Positions 1-11,439 of a stretch of 64,000 nt of DNA are shown piece after piece. Both the position numbers and the translations under genes were made by a program. Each line of letters starts with the position of its first letter. The first letter of the stretch is position 1. Under the pieces are notes generated by a model. It was not told the origin of the DNA. It was given only the letters and a program-made list of their open reading frames with translations, and ran no database searches. The stretch comes from Prostheceraeus crozeri. Lineage: Eukaryota > Platyhelminthes > Polycladida > Euryleptidae. The stretch spans positions 103,501-167,500 of the forward strand of contig CAJQUW010016949.1 in assembly GCA_907163375.1 (NCBI GenBank), written 5' to 3'.

Positions 1-655
1 GTGCAATAGGATTATAGACGTCAATCCCATCGGTTCTTAAATATAATTTAACTCAAGATCACATTAAAATGTTTAAGTTATGAAGCTATATGATACAGTA
101 TTGCTGTAGAACCATGACAAAATCAGTAGCGAAAACTCTTATGAGCTTCTTACAGAATAAGAAATCGATTGAATTTGAATTAGATTGCAGGGACGGCGGA
201 AGACGATGAAAGGGGCACCAAATCAAAAGGGCTTTTTTATGAGTTTTTCGACCATAGTAAAACTGTGGAATATAATCTGAAATGCTGTTGACATTGAAAA
301 TAAAATTTAGGTGTGTTACATGCATATATAAACACATGTATGTCATGTGCCATATCAGGCGCGCATAAGTTGAATAAGCTTTAAGAAACAGCAGAATTTT
401 CCAGGCATTTCCATTCAACTTTTGGTTTATTGATTAGTCAAATAAATCGGAAAGTTCACACGTACGCGTATATTTGAATACGCAAGGTGCAGCCATTTAA
501 ATATTCCGCACATTTAAATATGTTAGACTTTTTCTTTATCAAACATGCAGTTCCCGACTTCGAAGCTGTAGCATGCTACACGATGTTATGAAAGTTGATA
601 ATGCCACTGAATATAGTTTATAGACCAATCAAAATACAGTCAGTCAAAACTTTCT
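1..655. other. No recognised feature
   Basis: AT-rich sequence with no open frame resembling a known protein and no clear repeat. Confidence 0.5.
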
Positions 656-659
656 ATAA

Positions 660-1050
660 GAATGTAGTCGTGGTTGGTTTTGAATGAATTGTTTCATGAT
701 GTCTGTTTAGTTGAGATTGTCTGTCCTTTGTCTGTGGATGTTTAGTAGAAGTAAATTGTTTTATCTTTTCTGTGACATTCGGCTTCTCATAGTCTTTAGT
801 CTTCGTGGGGCTGAAAATGTTCTTTCACCTGGCGCAGTAGTAAGTGGTGCAAGTAAGTAAATGCGAAGGACTGTGTGAATGTTGGGTAATATTGTCTTTA
901 TGGTCCCGTGATCGACGAAGAGACATGATGTTGTGTTTACAGATGTAACCTTCCTCATTCGTAATCTTGCTTCGAACCAACTCTCGAAATATTGCTATCT
1001 CGTGTGTCAAATTCTCAAAATTAGTATCCTTTGCATATAATTCATCTGTG
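660..1050 (-). pseudogene. hAT transposase C-terminal remnant
   Basis: Reading leftwards, two overlapping frames give the end of an hAT transposase: THEIAIFRELVRSKIT, then NIHTVLRIYLLAPLTTA, then ERTFSAPRRLKTMRSRM and LLLNIHRQRTDNLN. The A-ERTFS-RRLKT block followed by LLNIH is the dimerisation region conserved at the C-terminus of hAT (ZMYM-like) transposases. The catalytic part, inverted ends and target duplication are not visible. The reading frame changes within the fragment and an in-frame stop follows MSQKR, so this is a dead C-terminal fragment. Confidence 0.75.
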
Positions 1051-1099
1051 AAACTCGCTTTGATGTGTATATTGTATATAAGTCAATCGGTCATTTAGA

Positions 1100-2153
1100 G
1101 GCAAAGTAAGCCTACTGTGGAATAAGCAGCAATGACTAACACAAGGCTCCTTATACTTAAGAAGGACTCCATACTGCCATACTGCAGACCCAACATGCGT
1201 GTAATACATGTACTGATAACAGGACCCACTCAAGGCTTTGAGGGGCACCTGATGCTAGTGATAGGGTTTCCCTAGAGTAACAACGGACTTTCAATACTGA
1301 AGGTCCCTTGAAACCGATAAAGGGCTGATAAAAGTACACTTCACATGTCACGGAAGCAATCGCTGTCGATTGCATCCCAACATTTTTTGAGTTATCTCTC
1401 AGCAGTTAGATAATTCTGTCGCTTGACATGTCGTAGACATATCCGCTAGCATAAGCAAATGACTTCATTCTGCTTTTTATTTGTTTGCTTTATCCATCGC
1501 CTGTCAAGTATGACATAATTGCATAGTTTTCACTTGAAAGGGATTGTGCTTAACAGATGAAAGTGGAAAATGATAGCTTGGCAACTCATCGGCAATCTTT
1601 GGCTGTCAAATCAATCAGATGTCTGAAAATTTTGAATATCATTTAAATCATGGGAGAAGGGCATGGAAAGTTGTCCATCTTTTAGGGGGGCGTGCTCCCG
1701 TTGCCCGCCCTCCCCCCCCCCCGACCGGGTTCCGCCCTGCATGTTCGATCGATAATACTGCTGAGGCTACTTTACTCATTATATTGAATTTTCTTGATTT
1801 GATGAGGTCAAATCGTAATCAGACAAGCGTCATTCATTCATGGGTTCCTGTACACTGTTGTATGACGGGGATCACATGCGTCGACTGCTCGTGACGTTCA
1901 ACCAACTTCTTTTCGGTGAAGTTTTCATTTGCCATCCCATAACTCTTGCTCATTACATTCATTCCTTTAACATCCGTCTTCTAGACTTCGCTAAGTTGGA
2001 CGGTCTTCTCCTGATGGTGATCTTCTACGTCTTTCGTTGGTCTTTTTCTTTAAACTAGATTATATAAACATTATATTCCTGTAGATTTTTACAAGCTATA
2101 TCATACAAAAAAAACAAAGGTCAAGAAGTCACAAAGTCAATGAGGGAAAGGAG
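1100..2153. other. No gene; poly-C tract
   Basis: No coding region is supported. A cytosine-rich stretch lies at about 1696-1730, including an uninterrupted run of Cs. The rest is ordinary AT-rich DNA up to the 3' end of the reverse-strand LINE. Confidence 0.4.
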
Positions 2154-3177
2154 TTAACTGAGCCGGCGAGATATAATTGCCTGGCCATTACAGCGCATCA
2201 GGCTAGTACCCAGACGCCCGTAGACCTCTCTGGTTGCAATTCTGAGAGGCATTTGCTGCTGTACCGATATACGGACAGCCAGTCTTTTTAAGAACTCAGT
2301 TGCAGTGTCACCAAATTCTCGAAAGGCAAAAATTACAAATGGGACACACAACCATTGAAGCCGATCACATTTATCACCATTGTGCTCCCTCTTTCGCTGT
2401 TCACCTGCAGCAACACATGATCCCACGGTTGTACTCGCACTATGTATGATTGTTGTTGCTTGCGGATGCACAACCGTAAGATCAAGTGCAGCTGGGCGAC
2501 CCAGATCCCACACAGGGAGTAGGATGTCCTCTGGACGCGAGAAGTCATCATCTTCACTAGCTCCTCTTTCAACTTGTGGGCGAAGGGAAGCAAGACGACA
2601 AAAATCAGCAAGGTCGTCTCTCAGCTTGTTATGCCTCATATTGATGTCTGGACCTCGGCGACAAGTCAAAGCGTGATATCCAACGCTGTCATGGTGTACA
2701 TCAGGACACTTGGGGCAAGTCGTGTCGGGTGAGAAAACATCCATCCCAAGCCACCACTTAACAAGAACAGACATCTCATTTGGTTGAAAGTTAAGATTCA
2801 GTCCAGCTGAGGGAACCACTTGTAACCAGCTTGATGAATGAGGAGCCGATACTGATCATAATCTGGCTTTATCCATCGTAGATGCGCTCTCTAACATAGA
2901 CTCAAACTGCGATTTTTCGATGTGAGTTGAGAGTAATCTTTGACTCGTTGGCAGATCCCCTGAGTTTATGTTGATTTTATACTCCTCCTTAACTTGAGAG
3001 TTGTAATGAAGAATTGCATGCTCCATGTCGACATTCTTGTCCAGACAGGTTGACACTGATTTTGAAAATGAGGTAATGTAACATGCCCCCTGGTGCTGAT
3101 CAACAGAGCGCAGTCCAAATCCACCAAATTTCATCGACAACTGAGCCTGCTTCCAAGCCACCTGTGTAGTTTCGATC
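2154..3177 (-). pseudogene. RLE-LINE thumb and C-terminal endonuclease
   Basis: The upper part (3177-2856) gives VAWKQAQLSMKFGGFGLRS, the post-palm motif of this RT group. The lower part (2819-2154, 221 codons) has a zinc knuckle, CPKCPDVHHDSVGYHALTC, then RHNKLRDDL. Then comes RPEDILLPVWDLG followed by AALDLTVVHP, which fits the PD...D core of the restriction-like endonuclease. In this class that domain nicks the target site. The two parts are in different frames. The end of the ORF at 2154 is followed by a short A-rich/T-rich stretch that may be the element's 3' UTR. Confidence 0.8.
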
Positions 3178-3184
3178 GCTAGAC

Positions 3185-4333
3185 ACTGTTGCTAATCAAC
3201 TCCACAAACTTCTTGCTTCTTTTCTTAGTGACCGGCAGATATCTGTCGTCTTAGATGGCCAAAAGTCTTCCACCAAGTTTGTCAATGCAGGAGTTCCTCA
3301 AGGGTCAATTTTGGGACCCACTCTTTTTCTGCTGTACATCAACGACCTCCCAGACTGCCTAGTGAGTAAATTGGTGATGTATGCAGATGACACAACACTC
3401 TTCAATTCCAATGAGCGACTCGCTAAGAACACTCAGCAACGTCAGCAGCTATGCGACGTTCTTAATGAAGACTTACGCAGGGTCTCAGAATGGGGCGCCA
3501 ATTGGCTTGTTTCCTTCAATCCTTCAAAAACTCAGAGTGTTCTGCACTCACGACTTAAAGGAGATGATGATCATAGCATTAAGATGTCAGATAATAGGAT
3601 CAGAGAACAAGATTCCATCTCCTTCCTTGGATTGGCGGTTACGAAGGACTTGTCATGGAAACCGTACATCCAATCCATTAGCAAGCAGGCAGCTCAACGC
3701 ATTGGTAGTCTCTATCGTGCCAGCAGCTATCTTCCACCACAGACTGTCTGCTATCTTTACAAGTCCACTATTCGTCCTCTGATGGAGTATTGTTGTCATC
3801 GGTGGGCAGGCGCCCCACAAACGCATCTTAACCTCCTTGAACGGGTTGAGAAACGTGTCAAGAATCTCATGGGTGAAAAACTTGCTAGCAAGTTGCAGCC
3901 GCTCTCCGTCAGACGGGATGTTGCTTCACTCAGTCTCTTCTACAGGTACTATTTCGGTAGAAGCAGCTCTGCAGTAAATGAGTGCGTACCCAAACCTAAG
4001 ATTTTCTCCAGAAGCACACGCAGAGCTAATGCACTCACATGCTATCATGTGAGCTTAGAACGCGCACGTACTGTGAGTCGCTCGAAAAGCTTTTTTGTTC
4101 GCACGGCACAGCTTTGGAATCAGCTTCCCCAGACCACTTTCCCTGACCAATACAATCTTGATACTTTCAAGAGGCGTGCGAATAGGTTTCTGATGGGGAC
4201 AGTTTAATCAGATTAGAAGATCTGTTTTTTTTTATTTAAAATAATACAATTTTTACTTTTAATTGAGTAACCCCTAGCTTCGTTCATGGCTCATAGCTGT
4301 GCTAGGGGTGAAAATTCAGTAAAAAAAAAAAAA
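3185..4333 (+). mobile_element. 5'-truncated LINE (CR1/jockey-like) inserted in the reverse LINE
   Basis: A forward non-LTR element truncated inside its reverse transcriptase and ending in a run of 13 A at about 4321-4333. Its 3' end contains a hairpin, ACCCCTAGC at 4270-4278 pairing with GCTAGGGGT at 4301-4309. It lies inside the palm-thumb junction of the RLE LINE. CTAGACA occurs at the left junction (about 3179-3185) and again just beyond the A tail (about 4339-4345), a likely 7-bp target duplication. Confidence 0.8.
3187..4207 (+). pseudogene. LINE reverse transcriptase, C-terminal two thirds
   Basis: One open frame runs from the truncation point to a TAA at 4205-4207, with no internal stop from about residue ASFLSDRQ onward. 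It carries the fingers-palm motifs [28 protein letters not shown] and MYADDTTLF (the catalytic YADD), then [11 protein letters not shown] and [16 protein letters not shown]. The C-terminal tail [18 protein letters not shown] followed by [14 protein letters not shown] is typical of CR1/jockey-type LINEs. The endonuclease and ORF1 are missing, so the copy cannot be autonomous, yet the remaining frame is undamaged, which suggests a fairly young insertion. It has no start codon of its own. Confidence 0.85.
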
Positions 4334-5121
4334 CTCCTCTAGACATATTCGTATATCGTTATCAAACGTGACGAAACTGTTTCCTGATAAGGAAGGAGGT
4401 GTCGTTCTGGCAATGTGAACCGTTTTGCAAAAACCTCTACATTGGCGCAAAAGAGTCAGCGCAATTTGTGGATTACCCAATAGTGTCAATTCATGTAATA
4501 GCGTATAAGCCATTTCCCTTTTTTTCATTATATAGTCCTTACAGAAGTCTTCATTGCCAATTGGAGAACCTAAGATCTCAAAATTAGGATAACTAGACTT
4601 CCGAAAGTAGTCGGAGAAATCCTCAAGAGATGATCGACTGTATATTTCGCATTTCCGCAAATTGAGAATTAGTCCTGTAGAATCGGCAATAGTTGACAAT
4701 TTTCGAATGATATTCTTGATGGTGTTTTTGTCTCCACAAATTACACCGTCGTCCAAGTACCAGGCATGAAATAATAAGCTGTCATCAGCACTTATCTGTG
4801 TCACCACTTCATGGAGAACTATTGAGAACAAAAAAGGACCTAACGGGTCCCCTGCTGCACGCCAGTCATTGATGTCAGCGTTCCCATTGGATGAAAAAGA
4901 TAAGGATGCTGGCCATAGCAATAAGAAACCCATGAACACAGCTCAGGAAAATATTGGTCACATAAGTTTAGAACTCTTTGTCTGGAGACATTATTGAACG
5001 CATTACGAAAATCAATCTTGCAAACATAGAAGCTGTCATCATTCCAATGTAGAGAAGTCACTGATCGAAGCCGATGGATTACTTTTTCCATGCCTGATGG
5101 ACAGGAAACTCGAAACTGCAA
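4334..5121 (-). pseudogene. RLE-LINE reverse transcriptase palm
   Basis: Holds the catalytic palm in two frames. VCKIDFRNAFNNVSR carries the first aspartate, GVQQGT then GDPLGPFLFSIVLH is the QGDPLGP turn, and WYLDDGVICG carries the paired aspartates (YLDD, a variant of YADD). LILNLRKCEI follows. The segment ends at ICLEE, where the poly-A tail of the inserted forward LINE begins. Confidence 0.85.
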
Positions 5122-5166
5122 AGGTTCAAAATGCTGCCGTGACTTATTTGAAATTAGATCACAAGC

Positions 5167-5520
5167 TTATTTACTAGCAATACGACGCAGAACTTCTCCC
5201 ACAGCTATAGGCCTAACATCATCCTCGTTCTTCTTCAATGCTGTGAGATTAGCGCTTGCAATTATTGGAGATATTGAAGTAGGGGCTATTCCAGACAGGA
5301 GCAAGTTTGTTATCCGTCTAAAAGATGAACTCAATGATGTTGGTAAATTAATGCCAATAATGTCTAATAGATGTTGCCCTCGCAATCCGGAAGGACCACA
5401 CGCAGTATCCTTCGGAAAATGGCGAAGAACATGCTCAATATTGTAGTCATCTGGCAATTGTAATGGATTGTCAGATTGAATTGAGTCAGGTTCGGGGGCA
5501 GATAGATGCTTCTGCTGCAA
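5167..5520 (-). pseudogene. RLE-LINE reverse transcriptase, N-terminal part
   Basis: Encodes the start of the polymerase: CGPSGLRGQHLLD, then a helix with ITNLLLSGIAP, then NLTALKKNEDDVRPIAVGEV. The RPIAVGEVLRR block matches the finger motif (R-PI-VG) of non-LTR reverse transcriptases. It is followed directly, in a shifted frame, by the palm segment at 5121-4334. Confidence 0.8.
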
Positions 5521-5719
5521 CTTTTCTCATGTACTTGTAGTGTTGGGTGCTAAACCTTTAGAGGAAAGAATTCTGCATGCTTTTCCATACAATCCGTTTT
5601 CAGCTAAACTTATAGCAGCTTGAGAACGATAACGGGATTCTTTCTCCGAAGATGCAGGCTTTCTATTTCGGTCGTGAATGTTTGTCGAATTTTTGGCTTC
5701 ATTCCAAAGAGCCAATATT

Positions 5720-6472
5720 TCACCGCTTCAGCCAGCGCTGACAAAAATTTGAAATAGATTGCAGTTTATGCCTTTTGCCTGCTCGCTTGATTGACGGAAA
5801 CACACACTTGGGAATCATAAAAAACTTTGTCCATGATTCCACTGAGTTAGTTGTGATAATTTCAAGCATTGCTTCAGAGAATACCTTCGCAGCTTGTCGT
5901 CGAGCTGATCGAGGTATAAACTTCAATGTGGGTTTTCTAAGACTGAATACCTCAAGCAAATTCGGAAGTGGTTGGACATTTAGCGATGGTTCGATTGAAG
6001 TCTGAAGTTCTGCTGAATGTGTGGAGTTATCGATGGAAATCTCATTTGTAGGATGATAACGTTGAATATGCCACTGCCTCCGCGACAAGGAAACAATACG
6101 CTTGCATTTGCAAGCAAATCTTTCATTGCTCTCCAACCATTCAGAAGGAACATCACCTGAAAAAATACCTTGGCAATGCCGCTCCAAATGAGATAGAAGT
6201 TGAGTATGTGGTGGTTCGTGAGGACAATCTTTTACGGGGCATCGCCGAGCTGCGTCACAGTGATGTGATCGTGAAATCTCCGGTAGGCTGCCGTGTGAGG
6301 ATGAATCGTGATGTTGCTTGGAGATTTTTTCACTCGCAAAGTTTCCAAGGCTGCCTATTCTTTCTGTCGTGGAATTTAAAGTCGCATTCTTATCTGCCCA
6401 AGTTCGAGCTTCAGTTACAACAGAGTCCAATATTTCGTGTACGTGACATTTGAAAGATTCCATATAAAACAC
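5720..6472 (-). pseudogene. RLE-LINE N-terminal zinc-finger region
   Basis: About 250 codons. Two zinc-finger-like motifs are visible: CPVKDC followed by HLERHC at about residues 77-102, and FACKCK followed by H-x4-H (WHIQRYH) at about residues 122-142. A basic conserved stretch follows (FIPRSARRQAAKVFSEAML, then a WTKFF block). N-terminal fingers of this kind bind target DNA in RLE-type retrotransposons. The next segment (5715-5527) is in another frame. Confidence 0.75.
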
Positions 6473-6499
6473 TAGAAATCTAACTTCAGTAATTTAATT

Positions 6500-6935
6500 C
6501 GGGAAGCAAGTATGAATCAATGCTACACTTTGCATCCAACGTGCGACGAGTTCCATTGTTCGACGAGCTTGATTGTTGATTGCATACATTGAATCTGTTT
6601 CTGTGGCTAACTGTCACCAAAAATCACACTTACTGCGCGGTACAGACGTTCCTCGATGCGACACAAACGACGTAAATTAGCAGGTGATGCCTGTTGACCA
6701 ATCAGGAGCAATAGAGGGACACTTTACTAGACTCAAGAGCAAGGAGAATGGGCACTTTGCAGGGCAGGAACCACTGCACGAGTGAGGATGCAGGAAACAG
6801 GAGATGAAAGAGCAGGAGAACACGACGACAATAAGCCGAAGACCAAGAGTGAGCGATGTCTGAGGCCAAAGATATTGGTGATTGAAAATTCACGCGCGAG
6901 AACAGCAATACGTACGACCGTTCAGCTTGAAACTG
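6500..6935. other. No recognised feature
   Basis: Spacer between the RLE LINE and the RTE fragment. Open frames here do not resemble known proteins. Confidence 0.4.
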
Positions 6936-6939
6936 GATT

Positions 6940-8680
6940 ATCCTGCGCATGTCATCTTGCACTGTGTTCCACCTTCATCTCATCCGTAATTAACTTGGAA
7001 TGTGTTAAGGACAGTTGTATTTCTTCAGACGCCAGCAAACACATCGAGCCTTCAACAGGGTCACCATTGTCGATTTCAATGTACTCGGATTTCATATTCA
7101 TCACGTTGCCTGCGTACTGTTCCCAAACATTCAGAACTTGGGCACTCCGAGTGACAAGATTACCTGATTGATGTCGAACAAGTTGGTGACATCGCATCGT
7201 TCATTTGCCATCTTTTTTGCAATTCCGAAACACTTCCTCACTTGTTAACAATTTTGCCAATTCTTTCCTTCTCTCTTGAGATTGCCAAATGATTTTACGA
7301 ACATTCCTCTTTGCCTTTACATACTCTTCTTTATCATTTGCGTCTCTAGTCTTCTTCTATACCGCGAATCGTTTTCTCTTTTCTTCCACTATTGCGGCTA
7401 CTTCTTCAGACCACCACCATGTGTCTGGGTGCACCTTGCGTCTTGCCGCATACTTCCTCTGCCGTTTGCAACCAAATTCTCTTCATTGCTTTCCACTTTC
7501 TCTCCACCCCTGTCATCGAATTAACTTCGGTGTCTCTTTTCAGAACATTGCCTCTACGCAACTTTATTAGCTGTCTTCAGTTCCCACAACTTTATTTTTG
7601 GTGTAAGCTTCTTCTTTTCTTTTTGCTCAGTTCTAACCAGCACTTGGTCAGTGACTAATGGTGCTGTGAAGCACATTTTTCGCCACATATGACTTTGACA
7701 TCTTTCACTAGCTTCTTGTCTCTGTCTCTAACCAGCAAAAAAACCAATTCGTGATGCATTCGTCCTAAAGGTACGCGTCACCAAATGGCTCTCCCTTTTA
7801 CAGAATAAAGTGTTACAGATAACTATACCTGTTGCCTCTCCGAAAGCAAGGATACCTTCTTCCTCCGAGTTCCTTGTGCCATATCCAAAGTCACCATGAA
7901 CGTTCCCGAAACCCTCCGCATTACGTCCGACATGACCATTTAAGTTGCCACCAAAAAAGACGAATTCTAATGGGGTCTTACACGCAAAACGTTATAAAGG
8001 CAGTCCCAAAACACTTATTTTTCTTTATCGCTTCTCCAGATTGTGGAGCGTTGGTAGAAATTACATTTGAAAGCCGTCTGCCAATTACTGGTTTGACTGC
8101 AATTATTCTCTCGTTCACTCTGTTCACTGACACTACTTGATTAACTCACTTCAGAAATCAAGATAACAACACCTGATTCTCCCGCATCGCAGCCTTGCCA
8201 GAAGAACTTGTATCTGGTGCCCGGTGCTCAAAACCACCTCGCACTTCCTCCTCTCCATCTCGCTTCCTGCATGCAACACACGTATATTCGCCTTTTCCGC
8301 GTAACAACAACTTTTAGACATACTTCCAACATTCCATGTGGCTATTCTCATAGTTGGCGAACTTACAGTTTTCCTTCTTGCCTTATGAACTTAAATGTTC
8401 TAACCCATAAAAGGCTGCAAAATATGGATGCCTGAAACTTTGATGATATTTACTCCATCAGGCTTTCACTACCCTCCCCACACTCCAGGTTAGCCAGGTT
8501 AATTAACCGCTGCCCAGCCCTCGACGTTGACACTGACAGGACATTAGCGCCGCTGACCAAGCGGATGCCACAGTGTGCTTGATGGAATCGAGAAGGAGGT
8601 CAGGAATTCAAACCTTTTCCATCGGAGGCTGTCCGTCTAACCCCCAAGATACTAAATATATCGTGAAGGCTCTGTACATT
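6940..8680 (-). pseudogene. RTE-type LINE endonuclease fragment
   Basis: On the minus strand the sequence starts with MRIATWNVGSMS (about 8351), the opening of an apurinic endonuclease. Further left come GTRYKFFWQGCDAG and ISE, then LNGHVGRNAEGFGNVHGDFG and YGTRNSEEEGILAF, then ATGIVICNTLFCKR followed by SHLVTRTF. These are the GDLNGHVG and NT-F-K motifs of RTE-clade endonucleases. Next is the linker with WWSEEVAAIVEEKRKRF and AKRNVRKIIWQ, then a segment with VLNVWEQYAGN (7197-6952). The reverse transcriptase is missing beyond about 6940. Several frame changes and stops show a dead, 3'-truncated copy. The GC-richer stretch 8460-8680 is probably its 5' leader. Confidence 0.75.
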
Positions 8681-8699
8681 AAGCTATGGGTACATTTCA

Positions 8700-9395
8700 G
8701 GCTCATTCGCATTGAACGTCAACACCATATTGCTCTCATTAAATAGAAAAATGATTAAAAATCAAAATGAAGACACATTCATGTATGCTAGCAATTTTCC
8801 AATTAATGATGAAATTAATCTAAATTTCAATTTGCAATTAGCGATTAAATTTGAAGACATGACTGTAGATTATTTAAAAACTGCCTCCATCTTGCTTGCG
8901 GTGTATGATAGTTTGTGTTAATTGAATGTGTTAGGCTTCTGATGTACTATTGCATATATCTCACAGTCCGACGATCGAGAAAATCACCAATCGTTAGAAG
9001 ATAATCGAAATGTCCATTCATTATCTGCTGTGCGATGGCACTTTACTTGTCAAGGTCAGCATTACTTCTACGATGCTTATATGGTAGCGATTAGCTAGTG
9101 TGTGATTTCTGACCATAGACATGAAACCATAGGATTGTCTTTTATTTCTGACCCATGCTACAGCGAAAGCAGTAATCAGCTGAACGCATGCTACAAGTAA
9201 AATGACTTGGCAAATGGCAAATTAAAATAATACACAAAACCCAAAGGCACAACAAAATGAAAGGATAAAGATATTGCTGATATTGTTCCCGGCCAACAAA
9301 AAGCCTGACTTCTACGTAGCAGCAAGGGAGCCCCGCTACCAAGTGATTCGTAGCAGAGACGTGGCATTTAGCGCACCCAGCTACTTACATGCCAC
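8700..9395. other. No recognised feature
   Basis: AT-rich sequence without a supported gene. A 69-codon frame at 8712-8921 is not recognisable. Confidence 0.4.
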
Positions 9396-9399
9396 GTAG

Positions 9400-9865
9400 C
9401 AAGAATACCGTGTAGTAACATATCTGCTGCTTTATAGAGGAATTCGCTACGTTGCGCTGCTTCAATGCTACTATTGCTACATTGCTGCTAATTTTATGTT
9501 GCTATTAATTGCTGCCTTGCGGCTACTTAAATGCTACTATTGCTACCTTGCAACTGCTCAAATGATACCATTGCTACCTTGCAGATGCTCAAATGCCACT
9601 GACGCTACCTTGAAGCTGCTTAAATGCTGCTATTGCTACCTGGCAGCTATTTAAGTGTTGCCCTACAGCTACGTAGATGTCACTGTTTTTTTTACGGATT
9701 TTACGTCACTTTTTACCCCTACTGGGGCCTTGGACGGTGCTGACTTAAGTCAGACTTTGTTTGGAGCGTTGTGGTGCTTTGTAGTCCGGATGCCCTTCCT
9801 GCCGACTTGTTGCTACCATGTAGTTACTCAATTGCTACTTGCTATTGCTACCTCACCTCAGCGTC
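9400..9865. repeat. GCTAC-rich imperfect minisatellite
   Basis: Roughly 30-38 bp units built around AAATGCTACTATTGCTACC and variants recur from about 9410 to 9670. They resume at about 9808-9860 after a SINE tail. Units differ by many substitutions, so the array is old. Confidence 0.6.
9717..9806 (-). mobile_element. SINE 3' fragment (RTE-type tail)
   Basis: Read on the minus strand, it contains GGCAGGAAGGGCATCCGG and later AAAGTCTGACTTAAGTCAGC ending in ACCGTC. The same two blocks occur in the same order in the SINE at 36228-36385. The GGAAGGGCATCCGG block is the tail shared by many RTE-mobilised SINEs. The tRNA-like head is absent. The fragment sits inside the GCTAC minisatellite. Confidence 0.6.
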
Positions 9866-9879
9866 TGTTATTGCGCTTT

Positions 9880-10495
9880 TAACTTCTTTTTAGTTCTGTA
9901 CATAAAACCCTCCAGCTATGCATCGCAGATTTCATTTGAAAACGGACACTACATAATATAAAATTTATTCTAAATCAATGGGCACGGATGTAGCAGTATG
10001 TCTTCGTCTCTCCAGACGCCATGGAGCCTCCTTCATGCAAATGGCAATCAGCTTTTCCATGGCATCTTGGCCATCCTTGATCCCGTTTCGACATAGTGCT
10101 TCTGTAATTAAACCAGCAGTGATATCAATATAAAGTTCGACACAGAAAGCATTTTTTTGCTAAAGACTAATGTGAAACAACTTCGTAATGATGCATTTCA
10201 ACTGACTTTTTGCATTGCCTGATTAAAAGAAACTGAGCCCGTCCATGTGATAATGACTCGTTGACTCTCTTCCTATTAATCCATGCTGTCTTACGCATAT
10301 CTCAGCTTAAATTATAAAATTTAGTCTGAAATGATCTCATACATGGAGATGTACCTACTGAAATTGTATTCTGACATTTCACACATGCACGTCCTGCATA
10401 AATTATCGATGAATTTGTTGATAAACGATAAAAACTTGTCGTTTTATTCTTAAAACTTATCATTCGCTGATGACGGTATATTTCTTCAATTTCAG
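9880..10495. other. No gene; probable intron upstream of a terminal exon
   Basis: No coding signal or repeat recognised. It ends in a pyrimidine-rich 3' splice site (TTTCTTCAATTTCAG). Confidence 0.4.
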
Positions 10496-10615
10496 ACATC
10501 TGCTTCAAAGTCTCGAGATAAAAAGCACAAGTCCAAGAAATCACATAAAGTAAAAAAATCAAAGAAAAAGAAGAAGAAGCATCGCAAAATGTCGTCGTCT
10601 TCCGAAGGTTCATGA
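10496..10615 (+). CDS. Terminal exon of a lysine/serine-rich host protein
   Basis: A pyrimidine tract and CAG at 10480-10495 form a good 3' splice site. The exon then reads 39 residues in phase 0 to TGA at 10613-10615. The peptide is extremely basic: SKSRDKKHKSKKSHK, then KKSKKKKKKHRK, and ends SSSSEGS. K/H/S-rich tails of this kind are common at the C-termini of nuclear, often splicing-related, proteins, but the composition is too simple to name a gene. Upstream exons must lie further left, possibly before the window, since 1-10 kb holds only transposons and unassigned DNA. The alternative, chance A-rich coding, is possible but the splice site and stop fit well. Confidence 0.55.
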   Translation, partial: TSASKSRDKKHKSKKSHKVKKSKKKKKKHRKMSSSSEGS

Positions 10616-10619
10616 CAAT

Positions 10620-11400
10620 GCTAAGGCATACAGCTGGTGCTGTAATGGAATGGATATCAAATTTGAAGTTTGAAGAGCTCACTAAGTGCCTAAAACATTC
10701 ATTTTCACAAATAAGAATAACGGAAACTATATAGATGAGACATTGATTTTTGTATAACATTTTTCAAATACAACTCCTTCAGTACAATGCGCATTTCTCA
10801 AACTGCGTTATTTAGTATGAAATTAGTAGATTGTATTGGTTCCATCTAGTGGGCTATCCTCGTTACTCTCCTGAGTGTTGAATGTCCAAGCACTTAGCAC
10901 GTGACTTATCGCACGCACGGAATTCAGTACACGCACAAAAAGGCATTTGGTTCGATATGCGGTAGCCTACCCTGCTTGCTTGTGTTGCCTGTCAATTGGC
11001 ATCATTTTCTGTCTCAATGAAATTACACTAAAAGTAAAAAATATTTTACCACAAAAATGATAGGAAAATTCACGAAAGTCCACTTTTTAAGCCCGACTGA
11101 GACTCGTCCTACATTCATCTGAACAAAGTAATGCCAATTATCTAATTATTCAAGAATGCCGGTAAAGTTGTCTAATTAATCAAAAGAAAATTGTTAGAAA
11201 GTATAGCTTATCATTATGGTGAACACTACTTGTTAAAATGTAGTTGACCAAACGACGGAGATCATGTTCATAGTCGAGAAAAGTAAAAAAAGTAACTCCC
11301 CTGTTTTATGGTCGAAAGTTCTTAGCGTTAAGTCATTAAGACAGTACTTCGGCATCCCGCGCCTTCATGGTCGATGTAACTAGGTGGACAGCGAGATGTC
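10620..11400. other. 3' UTR of the lysine-rich gene and spacer
   Basis: No other feature recognised. No canonical AATAAA was seen close to the stop. Confidence 0.35.
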
Positions 11401-11439
11401 ACTGTATGGAGCTTTATATGAAGAATGAATGATATTAAG

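Larger units (their letters stand above)
2154..6472 (-). mobile_element. Degraded non-LTR retrotransposon with restriction-like endonuclease, split by another LINE
   Basis: Consecutive minus-strand blocks, in 5'-to-3' order, are: N-terminal zinc fingers (6472-5720), a linker (5715-5527), reverse transcriptase fingers and palm (5520-4334), thumb/connection (3177-2856), and a zinc knuckle plus PD-(D/E)XK-like endonuclease (2819-2154). This order matches the RLE class of non-LTR elements (R2, NeSL, HERO and related). I cannot pick the clade. The frame changes at least four times, so the copy is dead. A forward LINE at about 3185-4333 interrupts it: the host frame stops at ICLEE on the right and resumes at [10 protein letters not shown] on the left. 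A CTAGACA heptamer lies on both sides and may be the target duplication of that insertion. Confidence 0.85.

Noticed and set aside
7276-7660. Forward hydrophobic open frames (7276-7658) as membrane proteins
   Set aside because: They are antisense to the RTE endonuclease and linker fragment.
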